Source of the DNA: an uncultured Oscillibacter sp.
Lineage (GTDB): Bacteria > Bacillota > Clostridia > Oscillospirales > Oscillospiraceae
Direction: 5' to 3'
Assembly (NCBI GenBank): GCA_910585385.1
Contig: CAJUDV010000005.1
Location: 1 to 64,000, forward strand
DNA length: 64,000 nucleotides
A program made the position numbers and the translations under genes. A model generated the notes under the pieces. The model had not been told where the DNA came from, ran no database searches, and saw only the letters and a program-made list of their open reading frames with translations. Below, piece by piece: positions 17,150 through 25,729 of the stretch (its first letter is position 1; every line of letters begins with the position of its first letter).

Positions 17150-17740
17150 TCAGTCCTTTGCATACCGTATTTCCCCGGCGAGGTCCAGCAGGCGGCGTGT
17201 CCCCCAGGGAGCGGCGTCCAGCAAAAAGCCGCCGCCGCAGGGGGCCCTCCAGTCAAAATACCCCCGTCGGGGCAGGGCGAAGCGCTCCAGCGCCGCCATC
17301 TGGACGCCGCCGTGGGCCACAATTACAAGGCACTCTGCGCCGGAGGCCAGCGCCCCGTCCACCAGATGGGCAAAGGCGCCGCACACCCGGGCGGAGAAGG
17401 CCTCCCGGCTCTCCCCGCCGGGACAGCGCCCCGCGCAGCCGCCCTCCACCCAGGCGCGGTAGTCCGTGTCGTGCTCCATCTCCCGGAAACTGCGGCCCTC
17501 AAAGGCGCCGAAGTCCATCTCCGCCAGGGCGGGGACGGGAATCTGCGCTGCGCCGGGGAACAGAATGGAGGCGGTTTCCGCCGCCCGGGAGAGGGGGGAG
17601 ACGCAGACCGTCTCCGGGGAGAAGTCCGCCTGCGTCAGGGCCGCCCGGCCCGATGGTGATAGGGGGAGGTCCGTCCGGCCCTGGTAGCGGCCATCCTCGT
17701 TATAGGCCGTGGCGCCGTGGCGCAGAAGATAGATCAGCAC
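17150..17740 (-). CDS. cobC: Histidine phosphatase, likely alpha-ribazole-5'-phosphate phosphatase
   Basis: A 196-residue phosphoglycerate-mutase-like phosphatase with the catalytic RHG in YLLRHGATAYN, the arginine in SPLSRAAETA, the acid in EMDFGAFEGRSF and the second histidine in VIVAHGGVQMA. Placement between a CobU-like gene and cbiB makes the CobC role (dephosphorylating alpha-ribazole-5'-phosphate or cobalamin-5'-phosphate) likely, although the fold alone does not prove substrate. The GTG at 17740 is taken as start because the conserved strand VLIYLLRHG begins there and AAGGGA precedes it. It overlaps the upstream gene by 7 nt. Confidence 0.82.
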   Translation of the reverse strand: MLIYLLRHGATAYNEDGRYQGRTDLPLSPSGRAALTQADFSPETVCVSPLSRAAETASILFPGAAQIPVPALAEMDFGAFEGRSFREMEHDTDYRAWVEGGCAGRCPGGESREAFSARVCGAFAHLVDGALASGAECLVIVAHGGVQMAALERFALPRRGYFDWRAPCGGGFLLDAAPWGTRRLLDLAGEIRYAKD

Positions 17741-18072
17741 GGGAGCGTTCCCTTCAGCACCTGGGGCAGGCCGCAGCAGACCCGCACCACCGAGTCCGCC
17801 CGCTCCGCCAGCAGGCAGCTGAGGCGTCCAGCGGCCTCCCGGGCCGCCCGCTCCTCCGGGTCTGTGGGCACCACGCCGCCGCCCATCTCCGTGGCGATGA
17901 CGATCTCCCTTTGGGAGAGGGCCTCCGCCAGGGCCGGCAGATCCGGCTCCCGGGCCGCCAGGTCCTGCACGTCCCACACGGCCCGCCGGGCGAATTCGTC
18001 CGGTGAGAGACCCAGGGTTTCGCGGATATAGCGCTGTTTGCCCGCCAGCAGCGGGCCTGTGATAAAGATCAT
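17734..18072 (-). CDS. Short CobU-like protein, probable degenerate paralogue
   Basis: A 112-residue protein resembling the ends of CobU (adenosylcobinamide kinase/guanylyltransferase) with the middle missing. The start MIFITGPLLAGKQRYIRETLG corresponds to the CobU P-loop, but GPLLAGKQ lacks the GxxxSGKS form. The C-terminal part (IATEMGGGVVPTDPEERAAREAAGRLSCLLAERADSVVRVCCGLPQVLKG) parallels the CobU tail. The central segment with the guanylylated histidine is absent. A full-length CobU is encoded at 19165-19680, so this copy is not needed for that activity. The ATG at 18072 follows GAGGAG. It could be regulatory, structural, or a recent deletion derivative. Confidence 0.68.
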   Translation of the reverse strand: MIFITGPLLAGKQRYIRETLGLSPDEFARRAVWDVQDLAAREPDLPALAEALSQREIVIATEMGGGVVPTDPEERAAREAAGRLSCLLAERADSVVRVCCGLPQVLKGTLPC

Positions 18073-18206
18073 AACTGCCTCCTCATGAGGGCCTGTCCGC
18101 ATAAGCCCAGACCCATGGCTTCCCGGCGGATTTCGCCGGTTATCGCGTTAAAAATATTTGACCCGCCCCAACGCGCGGCGGATGTTTGCCGGGTGTCCGG
18201 CGGAGA

Positions 18207-18373
18207 TTAGGCCTTGTTTGAAAATTGGCGGAATGCCGGATTAGGGCGGATTTTTTTGCCAGGCAAGGCGATTTGACGCGGGAATCCTGACGGATTTCAA
18301 GTCAAATCAACGCAGTCCTGGCGGAAAAAGATGCTCCAAGACGGCGTTTTGACATTTTTCAAACAAGGCCTAA
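18207..18373. repeat. 167-bp element with 18-bp perfect terminal inverted repeats (MITE-like)
   Basis: The left end TTAGGCCTTGTTTGAAAA (18207-18224) and the right end TTTTCAAACAAGGCCTAA (18356-18373) are exact reverse complements. Inside, GATTTGAC and GTCAAATC and then GCCAGG and CCTGGC form nested inverted repeats, so the whole element can fold into one long imperfect hairpin. It has no coding capacity. It lies between cobS and the short CobU-like gene within the cobalamin operon, 15 nt after the cobS stop, where the folded RNA could attenuate downstream genes. A diverged relative lies near 8508-8600. No target-site duplication is obvious. Confidence 0.75.
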
Positions 18374-18388
18374 GTCCATACCCCCATC

Positions 18389-19168
18389 CTACATGAACGG
18401 CCCACAGGATTCCAGGTACTGCGCGGCGCAGGCCGCGGCCAGCATCCACAGCTCGGCAGTTTGCAGAAACCAGCCCGCCAGATCTCCAGAGATGCCGCCG
18501 AAGAGCCTTTGGGCCATGGAGCGGTAGCGGAGAAATACACCCAGGGCCGCCGCTGTCATAGAGATTCCCGCCATGCCCCGCAGACACAAGAGGGCCGCCA
18601 GCAGAGCAGAGAGGACCGCCAGCAAGGTGCGGAGCCGGTTTCGGTCCGCCGCCGCGGCGAAGGTGTGGGCCAGTCCGGTGTTCCGGGCCAGGGGGAGGGC
18701 GGCGATGGCCAGTCCGGACAGGGCGCGGGAGAGGCAGAAGGCCAGGAGAAAAGCGGGACCGTCATACCGGGGCAGGGCCGTCCACAGGGCGAAAGAGGCC
18801 AGAAAATAGACGCACAGTCGGATGGCGGCGAAGGCCCCCAGGTGGGGGTCCTTTAAAATCTCCTGCCGCCGCTGAGGGGAGGCATGGCTGGCCAGGGCGT
18901 CGCAGGTGTCGGCGTAGCCGTCCAGGTGGACGCCTCCGGTGATGAGCACCGGCAGCAGGCACAGCCCGGCTCCCTGGAGAATGTCCGGCAGGGCCAGAAG
19001 GCCGCACAGGGCGCTCCAGCCCCAGCAGGCTCCGCCGGCGGCAAGACCCACCAGGGGAAAGGCCGCCAGCATCCAGCGCATGTTTCGCTGGTCCCAGGGC
19101 ACCTGGGGGACCGGCAGGGCCGAAAACATGGAAAACGCGGCGGCCGCGGCGCCCATGACGGTTTTCAC
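18389..19168 (-). CDS. cobS: Adenosylcobinamide-GDP ribazoletransferase (cobalamin synthase)
   Basis: Integral membrane enzyme that joins adenosyl-GDP-cobinamide to alpha-ribazole(-phosphate). The 259-residue protein contains the family opening FSMFSALPVPQVPWDQRNMRWMLAAFPLVG and the catalytic acidic motif GGVHLDGYADTCDAL followed by RRQEILKDPHLGAFA. It has about six hydrophobic segments. The GTG at 19168 is selected because GGGAGG lies 9 nt upstream; the ATG at 19156 is an alternative. Its start overlaps the cobU stop by 4 nt. Confidence 0.94.
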   Translation of the reverse strand: MKTVMGAAAAAFSMFSALPVPQVPWDQRNMRWMLAAFPLVGLAAGGACWGWSALCGLLALPDILQGAGLCLLPVLITGGVHLDGYADTCDALASHASPQRRQEILKDPHLGAFAAIRLCVYFLASFALWTALPRYDGPAFLLAFCLSRALSGLAIAALPLARNTGLAHTFAAAADRNRLRTLLAVLSALLAALLCLRGMAGISMTAAALGVFLRYRSMAQRLFGGISGDLAGWFLQTAELWMLAAACAAQYLESCGPFM

Positions 19169-19680
19169 AGTATAGGGCCTCCCTTCAAATAGTTGGGCAG
19201 TCCGCAGACCGTTTCCACCACGGTGTCCGCCCGCGCCGCCAGGGCGCGGTTGATCCGGGCCAGGGCGCGCAGGTAGCGGAGGGTGCCCTCTCCGTAGGCC
19301 ACGCCGCCGGAAAAGACGTCGTTGGTGACAACGGTCAGGTGACGGCATTGGGACAGCAGGGCCTCCACGCCCCGGAGGACCGCCTCCTCGCCGCCGCCCT
19401 CCGGGTCATAGAGCTCATTGGCGGTGAGATTGCTCATGCACTCCAGCAGGACGTTGGCCTCCGCCGGGAGCGCCAGGCCCGCCAGGTCCGTGTACCGCTC
19501 CACAGTCTCAAAGCCCTTGTCCCGCCGGAGGAGGCGGTGGCGGGCGATGCGGCCGAGGCACTCCTGGTCCCAGGGCCGCATGGCGGCGAGATAGATTCGC
19601 CGCCCGGTCAGGCGCGTGACATGCAGCTCGGCGTATTCGCTCTTGCCGCTGGCGGCGCCGCCGATAACCAGTGTAAACAT
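19165..19680 (-). CDS. cobU: Adenosylcobinamide kinase / adenosylcobinamide-phosphate guanylyltransferase
   Basis: Phosphorylates adenosylcobinamide and transfers GMP to it. The 171-residue protein starts MFTLVIGGAASGKSEYAE with an intact P-loop GGAASGKS. RIARHRLLRRDKGFETVE contains the histidine region used for the guanylyl intermediate, TNDVFSGGVAYGEGTLRYLR is the CobU counterpart of the NExGxGIVP segment, and CGLPNYLKG closes the protein. The ATG at 19680 follows AAGGAG. It sits between cobT and cobS, overlapping the latter, in classical order. Confidence 0.93.
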   Translation of the reverse strand: MFTLVIGGAASGKSEYAELHVTRLTGRRIYLAAMRPWDQECLGRIARHRLLRRDKGFETVERYTDLAGLALPAEANVLLECMSNLTANELYDPEGGGEEAVLRGVEALLSQCRHLTVVTNDVFSGGVAYGEGTLRYLRALARINRALAARADTVVETVCGLPNYLKGGPIL

Positions 19681-19690
19681 AGAGGTCTCC

Positions 19691-20749
19691 TTACTGCGGC
19701 GTGTAGGCGTCAATGCCAAGACGGCTGAAGGTCTGGCCGCTGTGGTAGACCGCCAGGGCCATGTCCAGCAGGGGGAGGGCCGCCACGGCGCCGCTGCCCT
19801 CGCCCAGGCGCATTCCCGCGGTGATCAGGGGTGTCAGGCCCAGGGCCCTCAGCATCAGCCCCCCCGCCGGCTCGGCGGAGACGTGGCTGGGGAGCATGGC
19901 GAACTCCGCCCCGGGCCGCAGCCGTGCCGCGCACAGCGCCGCCGTGCCGCTGATAAATCCGTCGATGACCACGGGAACGCGGTACAGCGCGCCTCCCAGA
20001 AAGATTCCGCAGAGGCCTGCGATGTCCAGCCCGCCCACCTTGGACAGGGCGTCGATGGGGTCTGATGGGTCCGGGTGGTTGACGGAGACGGCCCGTTCAA
20101 TGGCGGCGATTTTCCGGGCGAGCCCATGGTCGGAGAGGCCCGCCCCCCGGCCGGTGACGTCCGACGGGGACCTTCCCAGCAGGACAGAGGCCAAAGCGCT
20201 GGAGGTGGTGGTGTTGCCGATGCCCATTTCCCCTGTGGCGATGATGGCCGCGCCCCGGTCCCGGCACTCCCGCACCAGGTCCGCCCCCAGTTCCACGGCC
20301 CGGAGGCACTCCGCCCGGGTCATGGCGGGGCCCTGGGTGATGTCCGCCGTGCCGCTGCGCACCCGGCGGTCCCAGACGCCGGGAGTGGAGGGGAAGTCCG
20401 CCATTCCCATGTCCACGGGGATCACCTGGCACCGGGCGGTTCGGGCCATGTGGCAGACGGTGCTCTCCCCCGCGGCCAGGGCCCGGGCCACGGAAGCGGT
20501 GACGCCGCTGCCGCACTGGGTAACCCCCTGGGCCACGACGCCGTTGTCGGCGCAGAGTACCAGCAGCGCCCGCTGCTCCAGGGCAATGTCGGGATCGCCG
20601 GTCACCGCCGCGATGCGGGCCAGGGAGTCCTCCAGCAGGCCCAGGCTGCCCAGGGGCTTGGCCAGGCCGTCCCACCGGGCCCGGCAGGCGGCTCCGGCGG
20701 CCTCATCCGGGCCGGTGATCTGCTCTAAAATTTCTGAAAGCGATTTCAT
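19691..20749 (-). CDS. cobT: Nicotinate-nucleotide:dimethylbenzimidazole phosphoribosyltransferase
   Basis: Activates the lower-ligand base to alpha-ribazole-5'-phosphate for cobalamin assembly. The 352-residue protein has LAKPLGSLGLLEDSLARIA near the N terminus, CADNGVVAQGVTQCGSGVTASVA, TGEMGIGNTTTSSAL and the catalytic glutamate region MRLGEGSGAVAALPLLDMA near the C terminus. All motifs are intact and the length is standard. It starts 4 nt inside the cbiA stop on the reverse strand, so translation is likely coupled. Confidence 0.96.
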   Translation of the reverse strand: MKSLSEILEQITGPDEAAGAACRARWDGLAKPLGSLGLLEDSLARIAAVTGDPDIALEQRALLVLCADNGVVAQGVTQCGSGVTASVARALAAGESTVCHMARTARCQVIPVDMGMADFPSTPGVWDRRVRSGTADITQGPAMTRAECLRAVELGADLVRECRDRGAAIIATGEMGIGNTTTSSALASVLLGRSPSDVTGRGAGLSDHGLARKIAAIERAVSVNHPDPSDPIDALSKVGGLDIAGLCGIFLGGALYRVPVVIDGFISGTAALCAARLRPGAEFAMLPSHVSAEPAGGLMLRALGLTPLITAGMRLGEGSGAVAALPLLDMALAVYHSGQTFSRLGIDAYTPQ

Positions 20750-22089
20750 GTGTGCTCCTCTCTCCAGCGGGCGGCCTGGTCCGCGAAGCGGCGGGCCAAA
20801 GGCAGCGTGCCATTAAAGTGCAGGTGGGGGAAGGCGGCGTACAGGGAGGGGGAGGTAAAGCCGCAGCGCCAGGAGGTCTCCCGGCCTGCCTTTTGGGCCC
20901 GCAGGGACGCGCCGTTTTCCGTGCAGTCCCAGTAGTGGAACTCGTGGGCGGGGACGGCCTCTTTCCTCCGCAGCAGCAGGCTGTCCGCTTCCGCCGTCAT
21001 GGTGAGGTAGCCGAACCGCCGCAGGCCGCCGGCGGGGAAGCCGTGGCCCGGCAGTACGCCGGCCATGGGCCAGGGGGTTCCCTGTTCATCCTCCAGCGTT
21101 TGCTGGAGGTAGAGGAAGCCGCCGCACTCGGCTACAGTGGGCAGTCCTGCCGAAACGGCTTGCCGGATGCTCTCCCGCATGGTCTGGTTTTCGCTCAGGG
21201 TCTGGGCGTGGAGCTCCGGATACCCTCCCGCCAGGTACAGCCCGTGGACGTCCGAAGGCAGCGCCTTGTCCCGAAGAGCGCTGAAAAAGACCGGCTCCGC
21301 GCCGCTTCTCCGCAGAGCGTCCAGATTGTCCTGGTAGAAAAAGCAGAAGGCCTCGTCCCTGGCCACGGCGATGCGGCAGCGGGGTGGAACAGCCGCGGAA
21401 GCGGCGCGTGGCGCGCAGGCGCTGTCCGCCAGGTCCAAAAGGCCGGGGATGTCCACGGTCCGCTCCATTTGAGCGGCCAGGATTTCGATCCGAGAGGAGA
21501 GGTCCGCGATTTCTCCAGCGGTCAACAGCCCTAAATGGCGGCTTGGAAAGACCGCCTCCTCCATAGGGGGCAGGTATCCCAGCACCGGCAGGCCTGTCTC
21601 CCGCTCCAGAGTGGGGGCCAGATGAGCATAGAGGTTGGGCTTGCAGCGGTTCAGCAGCAGTCCCTCCAAGTGGCTGGGGGAGCGGAAGGTTTGGAGCCCC
21701 CGCACTTGAGCCGCCAGAGTCAGGCTGGAGCCGGAGGGCCGCAGCACCAGCACCGCCGGGATGCCCGCCGTGTCCGCCGTCTGCCAGGCGCTGGCTTCCG
21801 CGGTGCTGCCTATGCCGTCGTAGAATCCCATGGCCCCCTCCACCAGGGCGAAGTCCGCGCGCTGGCAGGCCAGGGTGCGCCACAGGCCCTGGGGGCCTTG
21901 CAAAAAGAGGTCCAGGTTCCGGCTGGGGGTCCCCAGAACCTGGGTGTGAAACATGGGGTCGATATAGTCCGGGCCGCACTTGAAGGACTGCGCCGGGATG
22001 CCCCGCCGCTTCAAAGCCGCCAGCAGGGCACAGGTGACAGTGGTTTTGCCGCTGCCGCTGGCCATGGCGGTGAGCATCAGCCGCCTCAA
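20746..22089 (-). CDS. cbiA: Cobyrinate a,c-diamide synthase
   Basis: Amidates the a and c side chains of cobyrinate using glutamine and ATP. The 447-residue protein begins LRRLMLTAMASGSGKTTVTCALL, a P-loop, followed by FKCGPDYIDPMFH. The C-terminal amidotransferase part has LYLAGGYPELHAQTLSEN and the nucleophile region TVAECGGFLYLQ. The TTG at 22089 is preferred: it forms a TTGA overlap with the cbiET stop, and the family usually begins a few residues before the P-loop strand. An ATG at 22077 is the alternative. A much longer open frame upstream is the out-of-frame shadow of cbiET. Confidence 0.94.
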   Translation of the reverse strand: MRRLMLTAMASGSGKTTVTCALLAALKRRGIPAQSFKCGPDYIDPMFHTQVLGTPSRNLDLFLQGPQGLWRTLACQRADFALVEGAMGFYDGIGSTAEASAWQTADTAGIPAVLVLRPSGSSLTLAAQVRGLQTFRSPSHLEGLLLNRCKPNLYAHLAPTLERETGLPVLGYLPPMEEAVFPSRHLGLLTAGEIADLSSRIEILAAQMERTVDIPGLLDLADSACAPRAASAAVPPRCRIAVARDEAFCFFYQDNLDALRRSGAEPVFFSALRDKALPSDVHGLYLAGGYPELHAQTLSENQTMRESIRQAVSAGLPTVAECGGFLYLQQTLEDEQGTPWPMAGVLPGHGFPAGGLRRFGYLTMTAEADSLLLRRKEAVPAHEFHYWDCTENGASLRAQKAGRETSWRCGFTSPSLYAAFPHLHFNGTLPLARRFADQAARWREEHT

Positions 22090-23279
22090 GGCCGCACCCC
22101 CGTGATGAGGAACACCGGGTTCTGGGCCGTCAGCAAGTGGAGCGTCCCGGCGGGGCGGCAGCGGCTGACGGCGATCTGTGCCACCTCCGCCTCGTATCCC
22201 AGGGCCGTGAGGCCCCGCAGGGCGGCATTCAGCGTCTCCAGGGCGATGGCGGAGACGCAGATTCGGGCCCGGGGGTTGGCGTTGTGGACAGCCTGCAGGA
22301 TCAGCGGCAGTTCCCCGCCGCTGCCGCCCACAAAGACCGCGCTGGGGGCAGGGAGGCCCTCCAGCGCCTCCGGGGCGCAGCCCTCTACAATGCGCAGATT
22401 CCAGGCGCAGAACCGCTGCCGGTTGGCCCGCAGCAGAGCCAGGGCCTCCGCATCCCGTTCCACGGCCCAGACAGACCGGGAGTGGAGTGCCAGCTCCACG
22501 CTGACGCTCCCCGTGCCCGCGCCGATGTCCCAGCACACATCCTCCGGCCCCACGGCCAGCTTGCCCAGGGCGGCGGAGCGGACCTCCTGCTTGGTCATGG
22601 GGACGCTGCCCCGCTGGAAGTCTCCGTCTGGGATGCCGGGGGTCCGCCAGGAGAGGGTGGGGGCGGCTTCCGCCAGGAGGACGCTCAAGGGGGCGAATGC
22701 GCGTCCGGCGAACTCCGCCGCCGTGCCCCGGGTGATCCGCTCTTCCGGATAGGAGAGATTCTCCCCCGCGGCGACAGGCAGGTTTTCCAGCCCCGCCTCC
22801 GCCAGCTGGCGGCACAGGTCCCCGGGACCCAGCGCGCCGCCGGTGAGGAAGCAGACGGCTTTGCCCCGGCACACCGCCTCCACGGCGTCGCAGTCCACCC
22901 CGTGGGCGGAGCGGAGGAGCCAGTCCTGCCAGGGCCGGCCCATCCGCGCGGCCAGATACTGCACGCTGGAGACGCCGGGGAGTACCCGGGTTTCGACGCC
23001 TCTTTCCTCCAGCAGGGGCAGAAGCCCGCGGGCGCCGGAGTAAAAGCCGGTGTCCCCGCTGTACAGCACGCAGGTATTTTCACAGCCGGAGGCCAGCAGC
23101 AGCTCCAGAATCTCCTGAGGCTTGGTGGCGCACTCCCGCCGGGGGGTGAGCTCCTCCGGCAGCCGGCGCAGCAGCCGTGCCGCGCCGATGAGATAATCCG
23201 CCTGGGCCAGAGCCTCCCCGACCTCTGCCGTAACGGTGGCCATGGCACCGCAGCCCAGGCCCGCCAGTGTCACCCGCAT
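22086..23279 (-). CDS. cbiET: Bifunctional cobalt-precorrin-7 methyltransferase CbiE / C15-methyltransferase-decarboxylase CbiT
   Basis: A fused 397-residue enzyme methylating C5 and C15 of the corrin ring with loss of the C12 acetate carboxyl. Residues 1-200 are a tetrapyrrole methylase (RVTLAGLGCGAMATVT at the start, CVLYSGDTGFYSGA in the middle). Residues about 205-397 are the CbiT Rossmann methyltransferase (PMTKQEVRSAALGKL and DVCWDIGAGTGSVSVELA). The same fusion is known as CobL in aerobic pathways, but the neighbours here are of the anaerobic cbi type. It overlaps cbiJ by 10 nt. Confidence 0.95.
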   Translation of the reverse strand: MRVTLAGLGCGAMATVTAEVGEALAQADYLIGAARLLRRLPEELTPRRECATKPQEILELLLASGCENTCVLYSGDTGFYSGARGLLPLLEERGVETRVLPGVSSVQYLAARMGRPWQDWLLRSAHGVDCDAVEAVCRGKAVCFLTGGALGPGDLCRQLAEAGLENLPVAAGENLSYPEERITRGTAAEFAGRAFAPLSVLLAEAAPTLSWRTPGIPDGDFQRGSVPMTKQEVRSAALGKLAVGPEDVCWDIGAGTGSVSVELALHSRSVWAVERDAEALALLRANRQRFCAWNLRIVEGCAPEALEGLPAPSAVFVGGSGGELPLILQAVHNANPRARICVSAIALETLNAALRGLTALGYEAEVAQIAVSRCRPAGTLHLLTAQNPVFLITGVRP

Positions 23280-24010
23280 GATAACCCCTCCTTGATCCAG
23301 GATAGGACTGTCTCCAAATCGTCTCCGCCGTCCAATGGGCGTTCCACCAGTACCAGACGGGTCCCGGTGCTCTGCGCGGCGGCCAGTTTCTCTCCAAAGC
23401 CGCCGGGGCCGCCGCCGTCCTTAGTCACCAGCCACGCGATGCGGTACTGCTCCAGTATGGCCTCGTTCAGCTTTTGGGTAAAGGGGCCCTGAAGAGCCAG
23501 AATGTTCCGGTGTGGCAGGCCCAGGGCCTCGCAGGCCGCGATGCTCTCATGGGTGGGGAGCACCCGGGCGAAGAGCTGCTCCGGCGAGAGGGACGAGAAT
23601 GCCGTCAGTTCCTTGGCCCCCGTGGCCAGCAGGATGTTGCCGCGTTGTCCGGCCAAGAAAGCGGCGGCCTCGGCGCAGCCGGACACCCGAATCACGCCCT
23701 CCGCGGGACTTTCGGCCCGCAGAAGCCGCCGCAGGGGCGTATTCGTGTTTTCGCAGGCGGCCCGGACCGCGGCGGTGACGATCTTCGCGTAGGGATGGGT
23801 GGCGTCCACACAGCGGTCAAAATCCGCCAGCAGCGCCTCCATGGCGGGCTGTTCCAGGCGGCCCGTCAGCGCGCGGACGCCGGACAGCCCCGCCAGTTCC
23901 TCGGCCCCCAGGGGCGTCGCCACGCTGACGGCGACCTCCGCTCCCAGGGAGGCGGCCCGCTCCGCCAGCACACGGCCCTCGGTGGTGCCGCCGAAAATCA
24001 GCAGCCTCAT
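23270..24010 (-). CDS. cbiJ: Cobalt-precorrin-6A reductase
   Basis: Reduces a ring double bond of cobalt-precorrin-6A with a nicotinamide cofactor. The 246-residue length is typical. The start MRLLIFGGTTEGRVLAERAA carries the GGTTEGR motif of CbiJ/CobK. VDATHPYAKIVTAAVRAAC and WLVTKDGGGPGGFGEKLAAA are further family signatures. It lies between cbiH and cbiET with overlaps on both sides. Confidence 0.95.
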   Translation of the reverse strand: MRLLIFGGTTEGRVLAERAASLGAEVAVSVATPLGAEELAGLSGVRALTGRLEQPAMEALLADFDRCVDATHPYAKIVTAAVRAACENTNTPLRRLLRAESPAEGVIRVSGCAEAAAFLAGQRGNILLATGAKELTAFSSLSPEQLFARVLPTHESIAACEALGLPHRNILALQGPFTQKLNEAILEQYRIAWLVTKDGGGPGGFGEKLAAAQSTGTRLVLVERPLDGGDDLETVLSWIKEGLSCG

Positions 24011-24741
24011 GCTTTGGCCTCATAGCCCCGGGGGGTGACCATCCAGCCGCCGATCTCCCGGGTGGCGCTGCTGCCGATGAACACGGTGGTAAACATGTCC
24101 ACCGTCTCCTCCCGCAGCTCCGCCAGGGTCAGCACGCGGCGCTCCAGACCTTCCCGGCCGATGTTCCGCACCCAGCCGCAGACCGTCGTTCCGGCCTTTT
24201 CCCGCAGCAGGATGTCACAGGCCCGCCGCAGGTAGCCGGCCCGCTTTTTGGAGGAGGGGTTGTACAGGCAGATGGAGAAATCCCCCCTGGCGGCGCAGAG
24301 AAGGCGGTTTTCGATGGTTTCCCAGGGGGTTAGCAGGTCCGAGAGGGAGATAACGCAGAAGTCGTGCATCAGCGGCGCCCCCAGCACCGCTCCGCCGGAG
24401 AGGGCGGCGGTGACGCCGGGGACCACCTCCACCTCCACCTCCGGAAACTCCGGGCCGAGCTGTAGAAGGGGACCGGCCATGCCGTAGACCCCGGCGTCGC
24501 CGCTGCAGAGCATTGCCACCGTCCGCCCGGATTGGGCCAGCTCCAGGCAGCGGCGGCACCGCTCCCACTCCCGGGTCATGGGGGTGGTGAAGACCTCTTT
24601 GCCCGGGTAGAGAGACCGCACCAAATCGATATACACGGTGTAGCCGCACAGCACCGCCGCCTGGTCCATAGCCGCGCGGGCCTGGGGAGTGATCTGCTGC
24701 GCTCCGCCGGGGCCGATGCCCACCACGTAGACTTTATTCAT
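24007..24741 (-). CDS. cbiH: Cobalt-precorrin-3 C17-methyltransferase (ring contraction)
   Basis: SAM-dependent methylase that adds the C17 methyl and triggers ring contraction in the anaerobic route. The 244-residue protein starts MNKVYVVGIGPGGAQQITPQA, with GYTVYIDLVRSLYPGKEV and the SAM-site segment VAMLCSGDAGVYGMAGPL. The length is the short CbiH form without C-terminal extension. It starts inside the cbiG stop region and overlaps it by 8 nt. Confidence 0.94.
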   Translation of the reverse strand: MNKVYVVGIGPGGAQQITPQARAAMDQAAVLCGYTVYIDLVRSLYPGKEVFTTPMTREWERCRRCLELAQSGRTVAMLCSGDAGVYGMAGPLLQLGPEFPEVEVEVVPGVTAALSGGAVLGAPLMHDFCVISLSDLLTPWETIENRLLCAARGDFSICLYNPSSKKRAGYLRRACDILLREKAGTTVCGWVRNIGREGLERRVLTLAELREETVDMFTTVFIGSSATREIGGWMVTPRGYEAKA

Positions 24742-25729
24742 CCCGCCATCTCCAATCCGGGGAGAAGGGCGCCAGGGCCGCCGCCATGGTCACGCCGTCT
24801 CCCGCGTGTTTTTTTACGATCAGCGCTCCGCCGCTGCCCAGAACCGCGCTCCGCTCGCACACGTTGTCCACCCCGGCGACGCTTTGGACAAAGGCGGAGG
24901 AGGAGAAGTCCCCCTCCACGGCCCGGAGGGCCTGGGCGGAGAAAGTCACGAGAGGAAGGCCTCTGGATTGGCAGAAGGCCAAAAGTCCTGGCTCGTCCCG
25001 CTTCAGATCGATGCTGCACACCTGATGGAAGGCCAGGGAATCCAGGCCGCTGGTCTCCAGAAGTTTCGCGAAGGCCCGCTCCAGCGCCGTTTGGGAGGCG
25101 CCTCTCCGGCACCCCACCCCCAGTACGGCAATGGCGGGAATCAGGCACAGAGCGTCCCCGCTCTCCCGGCGGACGGTGAGCCTGACGTCGCAGCCGCTCT
25201 CCGCCGCCAGGGCCGCGTGCTCTGGCGGCCGGCCCGAGATGGACCAGGGGCTGTATATGCCGGCGGTTCCGCCGGAGAGAACCTTGGAGGAAACGCGGAC
25301 AATGGCCTCCGGATTCCGCACCCGGCAGTTCTGCCGCTTGGCCCACTCGTCCACGGCAAAGAGCCCCCGGACGTCCGTGGCGGTGGTGATCACCGGCACT
25401 GCGCCCAGTTGGGCGGCGATGTTCCGGGCCAGGTCGTTGGCCCCGCCCAGGTGGCCGCTGAGAATGGGGATGGCGAAGCGGCCCGATTCGTCCACTACCA
25501 CCACCGCCGGGTCGGCGGCCTTGTGGCGGATATGGGGGGCAATGGCCCGCACGGCAATGCCAGCCGCCCCCACAAAAATCAGGGCGTCCGCCTGGGAAAA
25601 GGATTCCGCGGTCCACTCCGCAAGGCCTGGAGACGGGCCGCAGCGCGCGGCCTCGCCGTCTAAGGCCCCGGCCAGCGTCTGGGCCAGGGCAAAGCCCCGG
25701 TCTGTGAAAGCCAGCAACCGGAGGGTCAT
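24734..25729 (-). CDS. cbiG: Cobalt-precorrin-5A hydrolase
   Basis: Opens the ring delta-lactone of cobalt-precorrin-5A and releases acetaldehyde, a step unique to the anaerobic pathway. The 331-residue protein contains FVGAAGIAVRAIAPHIRHKAADPAVVVVDESGRFAIPILSGHLGGAN, the CbiG N-terminal signature, then LGVGCRRGAS and a C-terminal domain ending AGDGVTMAAA. Its presence, with cbiK and cbiD, shows the early-cobalt-insertion route. It overlaps cbiF by 4 nt. Confidence 0.95.
   Translation of the reverse strand: MTLRLLAFTDRGFALAQTLAGALDGEAARCGPSPGLAEWTAESFSQADALIFVGAAGIAVRAIAPHIRHKAADPAVVVVDESGRFAIPILSGHLGGANDLARNIAAQLGAVPVITTATDVRGLFAVDEWAKRQNCRVRNPEAIVRVSSKVLSGGTAGIYSPWSISGRPPEHAALAAESGCDVRLTVRRESGDALCLIPAIAVLGVGCRRGASQTALERAFAKLLETSGLDSLAFHQVCSIDLKRDEPGLLAFCQSRGLPLVTFSAQALRAVEGDFSSSAFVQSVAGVDNVCERSAVLGSGGALIVKKHAGDGVTMAAALAPFSPDWRWRDE

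Noticed and set aside
13496..18006. Long plus-strand frames of 300-730 codons opposite the cobalamin genes
   Set aside because: They are shadow frames of high-GC cbi/cob genes on the minus strand. Composition is rich in G, R, P, A and H, and there are no domains.
22090..22872. Apparent N-terminal extension of cbiA
   Set aside because: The extra residues are the frame-shifted reading of cbiET. The family start is at the P-loop strand, where a TTGA overlap with the upstream stop is found.
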